Shown here piece by piece: positions 5,327 through 7,729 of a stretch of DNA of 7,729 bases (positions within the stretch are counted from its first letter, which is position 1; the number at the start of each line of letters is the position of its first letter). The notes beneath the pieces are model-generated. The model saw only the letters and a list, made by a program, of their open reading frames with translations. It searched no databases and was not told the DNA's origin. Location: the NCBI GenBank assembly GCA_024691625.1, contig JAILNL010000026.1, forward strand, positions 1-7,729, read 5' to 3'. Position numbers and translations under genes: made by a program. Source of the DNA: Schwartzia sp. (in: firmicutes) (GTDB taxonomy: Bacteria; Bacillota; Negativicutes; Selenomonadales; Selenomonadaceae).

Positions 5327-7170
5327 TACCATTGAACAGCCCGAAACGTATTTCCCCCGCTCTTTTTTGCCTCATAGAGTGCTTCATCAGCACGCTCCAT
5401 GAGTGCATTGATTTCACGGGGCATATTGCGCCGTTCCGATGCGACTCCGATACTTACGGTCAGATAATCAGCTACAGGCGAGGTTTCGTGGGCGATATGC
5501 TGCTCTGCCAGCGAGTTCAGGATACGCTGCGCAGCCTGTTCTCCGTCCTTTTTCGAAAGATTCTCAAGGAATATCGCAAATTCCTCTCCACCATACCTCA
5601 TAATGCGGGCCGGCAGTCCTTTTACACTGTCCTTAAAAATCCTTGCAACCTTCTTAAGGCAGCGGTCACCTACAGGATGCCCATAACAATCATTATACTC
5701 CTTAAAGTGATCAATATCGACCATAAGAATAGTCATCCGGTTAATATCGCTTCGTTCACCTTCATAAAGATGGCGTAAATAACGCAGATAATATTTTTTA
5801 TTGTAGACCTGTGTCAGCGCATCAATATCAATGCTCCGCTCCAGAGTCCTTTTTTCTTTCTGCAGCTCCGATATTTCACGTGAACGCATGGTATCAAAAA
5901 ATTTGCGGCACATCTGCTCAAACCGCATGGCAAGATTAGCCGCGTCAATTGACGCAATCGCCTCATCTTCCCTGTGCGCATAGCGGCACGCCGCTTCATA
6001 ATCCCCTTTCAGCTCTGCCAGATTGGCAAGACTTGCGTAAGCCTCTCTCCGGCACATAGCGCTGCAATGGGAAGATACGTCCGCCAGCTTTTTGCAGGCC
6101 CTCTCTGCGCCGCCAAGCCGCCCCTGCCTAAGCAGTATAGACGCCTGCAAAGAATAGAGCATGTAATCAAACTCTGCGACGGGGAAATCGTGACGGCCAA
6201 AATCCTCATATATAGCCAGCGCTTTTTCCAGAAGCTCATCTGCCTGCTGAAACTTATCAGTACGCACTATCAGCAGTCTGGCACGAAGATAATGCGCAAC
6301 CGCGGTAAATTGTCTTCGCTCCTTTTTCCAGAGCCGGGGCAAAAATGTCTCAAGCTCCTGAATCCTGTGATTTGCCGCGGACAATCTTCCAAGATGAAAA
6401 TTACAGAAAATCAGATTTACCAGTGCGCTTACATGCACGGAATCAGGAAGTCTGTTTGCATCATCCTTCAGAAGCGCGCGGTACAGCTTTGCCGCCTCCG
6501 CATATCTTTCCATTGTGAGATATGTGTCAGCAAGACGCTTCATTCCGAGAGCTTCCATGCGTGCCATGCCGTTCACCTGGCAAATCTCTATTCCCTTTGT
6601 CAAAAACTGTGCGCCCTTTATGTAATCCTTCAGGATATTTTTATACTGAATGGCTATTTCAAAATGCGCGCGGGCACTCTTTGGTGTACTGCTGCGGCTG
6701 CAGTAATGCTCTGCGCGGTGCAGATACTCCATAAGCTCATCTTTATCGCTTACAAGACTCGCAGACTTGCTTACATCTATGTAATGAAGTGCAAGCTCGT
6801 CGCGAAGATGCAGCCTTCCAAACTCACGCAATGCAGTCTCCGAATATTTACGGGTCCGTTTTGCATCTCCAAATGCATTCCAGCATTTAGACAGGCAGCA
6901 GTTTATCTTTGCCGCGAAAACAGAAAGACCGCACCGCTCTGTTTCAGAGAGAGCTTCCTCAAGGACATCCCTTCCACGCTCAAACTCTCCCAATTTACAG
7001 CGTGCAATACCTATTACGTAAAGAAGCCTTGCTCTTTGTACCGGTACCTCCGTGGCAGCGCAGGCATTTTCTGACACCCGGATACACTCAAGAATCTTAT
7101 CCGGCTCCATGCATTCCTCGTCATTTTCTTCCAGATAAGATACCCAGTGCTCCAGTTCAGACGTCTTCAT
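5326..7170 (-). CDS. TPR-repeat diguanylate cyclase (GGDEF domain)
   Basis: Predicted cytosolic enzyme of 614 residues that joins two GTP into the second messenger c-di-GMP. About 400 N-terminal residues are helical with TPR-like repeats, for example around 50-74, 207-234, 293-326 and 377-402 (A/L-G-x-Y/F-x-x-A patterns such as LGEFERG and KGDYEAA). These are expected to bind a protein or peptide signal. A short coiled-coil linker (about 428-447) leads into the GGDEF domain (448-612): DALTQVYN (450-457), metal-binding VDID (484-487), FKEYND (489-494) and the active-site motif GGEEF (527-531). SIGVAS and ADEALYEAK follow as usual, so catalysis should be intact. The position of the inhibitory RxxD site (518-521) reads GLPA, so product inhibition through that site is not expected. 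No membrane segment or signal peptide is seen. The ATG at 7170 has AAAGGAGG 7 bases upstream and overlaps the preceding stop as ATGA, suggesting translational coupling; hydE follows after 10 bases. Confidence 0.93.
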   Translation of the reverse strand: MKTSELEHWVSYLEENDEECMEPDKILECIRVSENACAATEVPVQRARLLYVIGIARCKLGEFERGRDVLEEALSETERCGLSVFAAKINCCLSKCWNAFGDAKRTRKYSETALREFGRLHLRDELALHYIDVSKSASLVSDKDELMEYLHRAEHYCSRSSTPKSARAHFEIAIQYKNILKDYIKGAQFLTKGIEICQVNGMARMEALGMKRLADTYLTMERYAEAAKLYRALLKDDANRLPDSVHVSALVNLIFCNFHLGRLSAANHRIQELETFLPRLWKKERRQFTAVAHYLRARLLIVRTDKFQQADELLEKALAIYEDFGRHDFPVAEFDYMLYSLQASILLRQGRLGGAERACKKLADVSSHCSAMCRREAYASLANLAELKGDYEAACRYAHREDEAIASIDAANLAMRFEQMCRKFFDTMRSREISELQKEKRTLERSIDIDALTQVYNKKYYLRYLRHLYEGERSDINRMTILMVDIDHFKEYNDCYGHPVGDRCLKKVARIFKDSVKGLPARIMRYGGEEFAIFLENLSKKDGEQAAQRILNSLAEQHIAHETSPVADYLTVSIGVASERRNMPREINALMERADEALYEAKKSGGNTFRAVQW

Positions 7171-7729
7171 GCCCCCGCCTCCTTTTCGCTGAAGGATACG
7201 CAGCATGCACGTCCACGCTCTTTCGCCAGATAAAGAGCCTCGTCCGCGTCACGTATCAGGGAATTAACATCTCCGGACAATCCGCAGTCACAGGATGCAA
7301 CTCCAAGACTCATGGTAAGGAACGGATTTACGGGGCTTGCCTTGTGCGGGATTGCATGACGGCGGAGCGAATCAAGAATATCTTCTGCCGTACTTCTTGC
7401 ATCTGTTTCATCCGCTCCCGGACGAAGAAGAAGGAACTCCTCTCCGCCATACCGGAAAACCTGCCACCCTTCCGCGCGGTAATCACGCAAAACCCGGCCT
7501 ACACTGCTCAGGATAACATCTCCCTGAAGATGTCCATAGTGATCGTTGTATGCCTTGAAAAAATCCACATCCGCCATAATACATGCCAAAGGCATTGACT
7601 CATGATTGTTATTTTCGAAAATCTGCTCACTTGTGCGAAGCAAAGCATTGCGGTTGCCAAGCCCTGTGAGTGCATCAAGGTCCGCCTGCGCAGACAGCCG
7701 ACGGGTTTGCTTGTTAAGCGACAACATAC
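7167..7729 (-). CDS. Diguanylate cyclase, GGDEF domain (5' end outside window)
   Basis: This is the C-terminal part of a second GGDEF protein; 186 residues from an in-frame Met at 7727 are visible. The frame runs to the window edge and no ribosome binding site can be examined, so that Met is probably internal and a sensor region likely lies upstream. The domain is complete: DALTGLGNR (18-26), metal-binding VDFF (54-57), AYNDHYGH (59-66), GGEEF (94-98), SLGVAS (140-145) and ADEALYLAK (161-169). As in its neighbour, the RxxD inhibitory position (85-88) reads AEGW. It shares an SPV-x3-LT motif with the downstream cyclase but is clearly diverged elsewhere, consistent with an old duplication or with two members of one subfamily. 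Its TGA stop overlaps the next start codon by 4 bases. Confidence 0.9.
   Translation of the reverse strand, partial: MLSLNKQTRRLSAQADLDALTGLGNRNALLRTSEQIFENNNHESMPLACIMADVDFFKAYNDHYGHLQGDVILSSVGRVLRDYRAEGWQVFRYGGEEFLLLRPGADETDARSTAEDILDSLRRHAIPHKASPVNPFLTMSLGVASCDCGLSGDVNSLIRDADEALYLAKERGRACCVSFSEKEAGA
7178..7185 (-). promoter_or_regulatory. Ribosome binding site for the TPR-GGDEF gene
   Basis: AAAGGAGG on the - strand lies 7 bases before the ATG at 7170-7168, inside the end of the upstream cyclase gene. It selects this ATG over an in-frame ATG at 7206. Confidence 0.8.

Noticed and set aside
5974..7074. Long + strand open frame of 366 codons opposite the TPR region
   Set aside because: The protein is rich in Cys, Ile and Arg with no recognisable domain and lies wholly opposite a well-supported coding gene; it is an antisense shadow.

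Overview
The window reads as ordinary chromosome of an anaerobic bacterium, most likely a member of the Bacillota (Clostridia or Negativicutes). The evidence is the walJ–htrA–rlmH gene order, which is typical of that phylum, a HydE-type [FeFe]-hydrogenase maturase, strong GGAGG-type ribosome binding sites, and G+C that looks close to one half by eye. The exact lineage cannot be fixed from this sequence alone. I see no insertion sequences, tRNA or rRNA genes, CRISPR arrays or phage genes.

Left part, + strand (1-1678): the 3' portion of a MocR-type aminotransferase-fold transcription factor, which enters from outside the window, is followed by a small stand-alone C39-like cysteine peptidase. 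The peptidase has its own plausible promoter. It ends in a 22-bp hairpin that contains its stop codon. This hairpin also lies just beyond the end of the converging rlmH gene, so it probably terminates transcription from both sides.

Middle part, - strand (4127 down to 1738): a tight three-gene unit encodes the metallo-beta-lactamase-fold protein WalJ, a lipoprotein HtrA-type serine protease with one PDZ domain, and the 23S rRNA methyltransferase RlmH. This is the familiar tail of the wal (yyc) locus. The WalR/WalK two-component genes that often precede it are absent here, and their place is taken by a terminator and an unrelated unit.

Right part, - strand (7729 down to 4278): two adjacent diguanylate cyclase genes overlap by 4 bases. 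The first is cut by the window edge; the second carries about 400 residues of TPR-like helices before its GGDEF domain. They are followed after 10 bases by hydE, and a hairpin terminator closes the unit. Both GGDEF domains have an intact GGEEF active-site motif and lack the usual RxxD inhibitory site. The arrangement suggests co-transcription of c-di-GMP synthesis with a hydrogenase maturation enzyme. This pairing is the most interesting feature of the window, but a functional link is inference only.

Nothing here can be called a new defence or mobile system from sequence alone. The best leads are the diguanylate cyclase–hydE unit and the uncharacterised C39-like protein.
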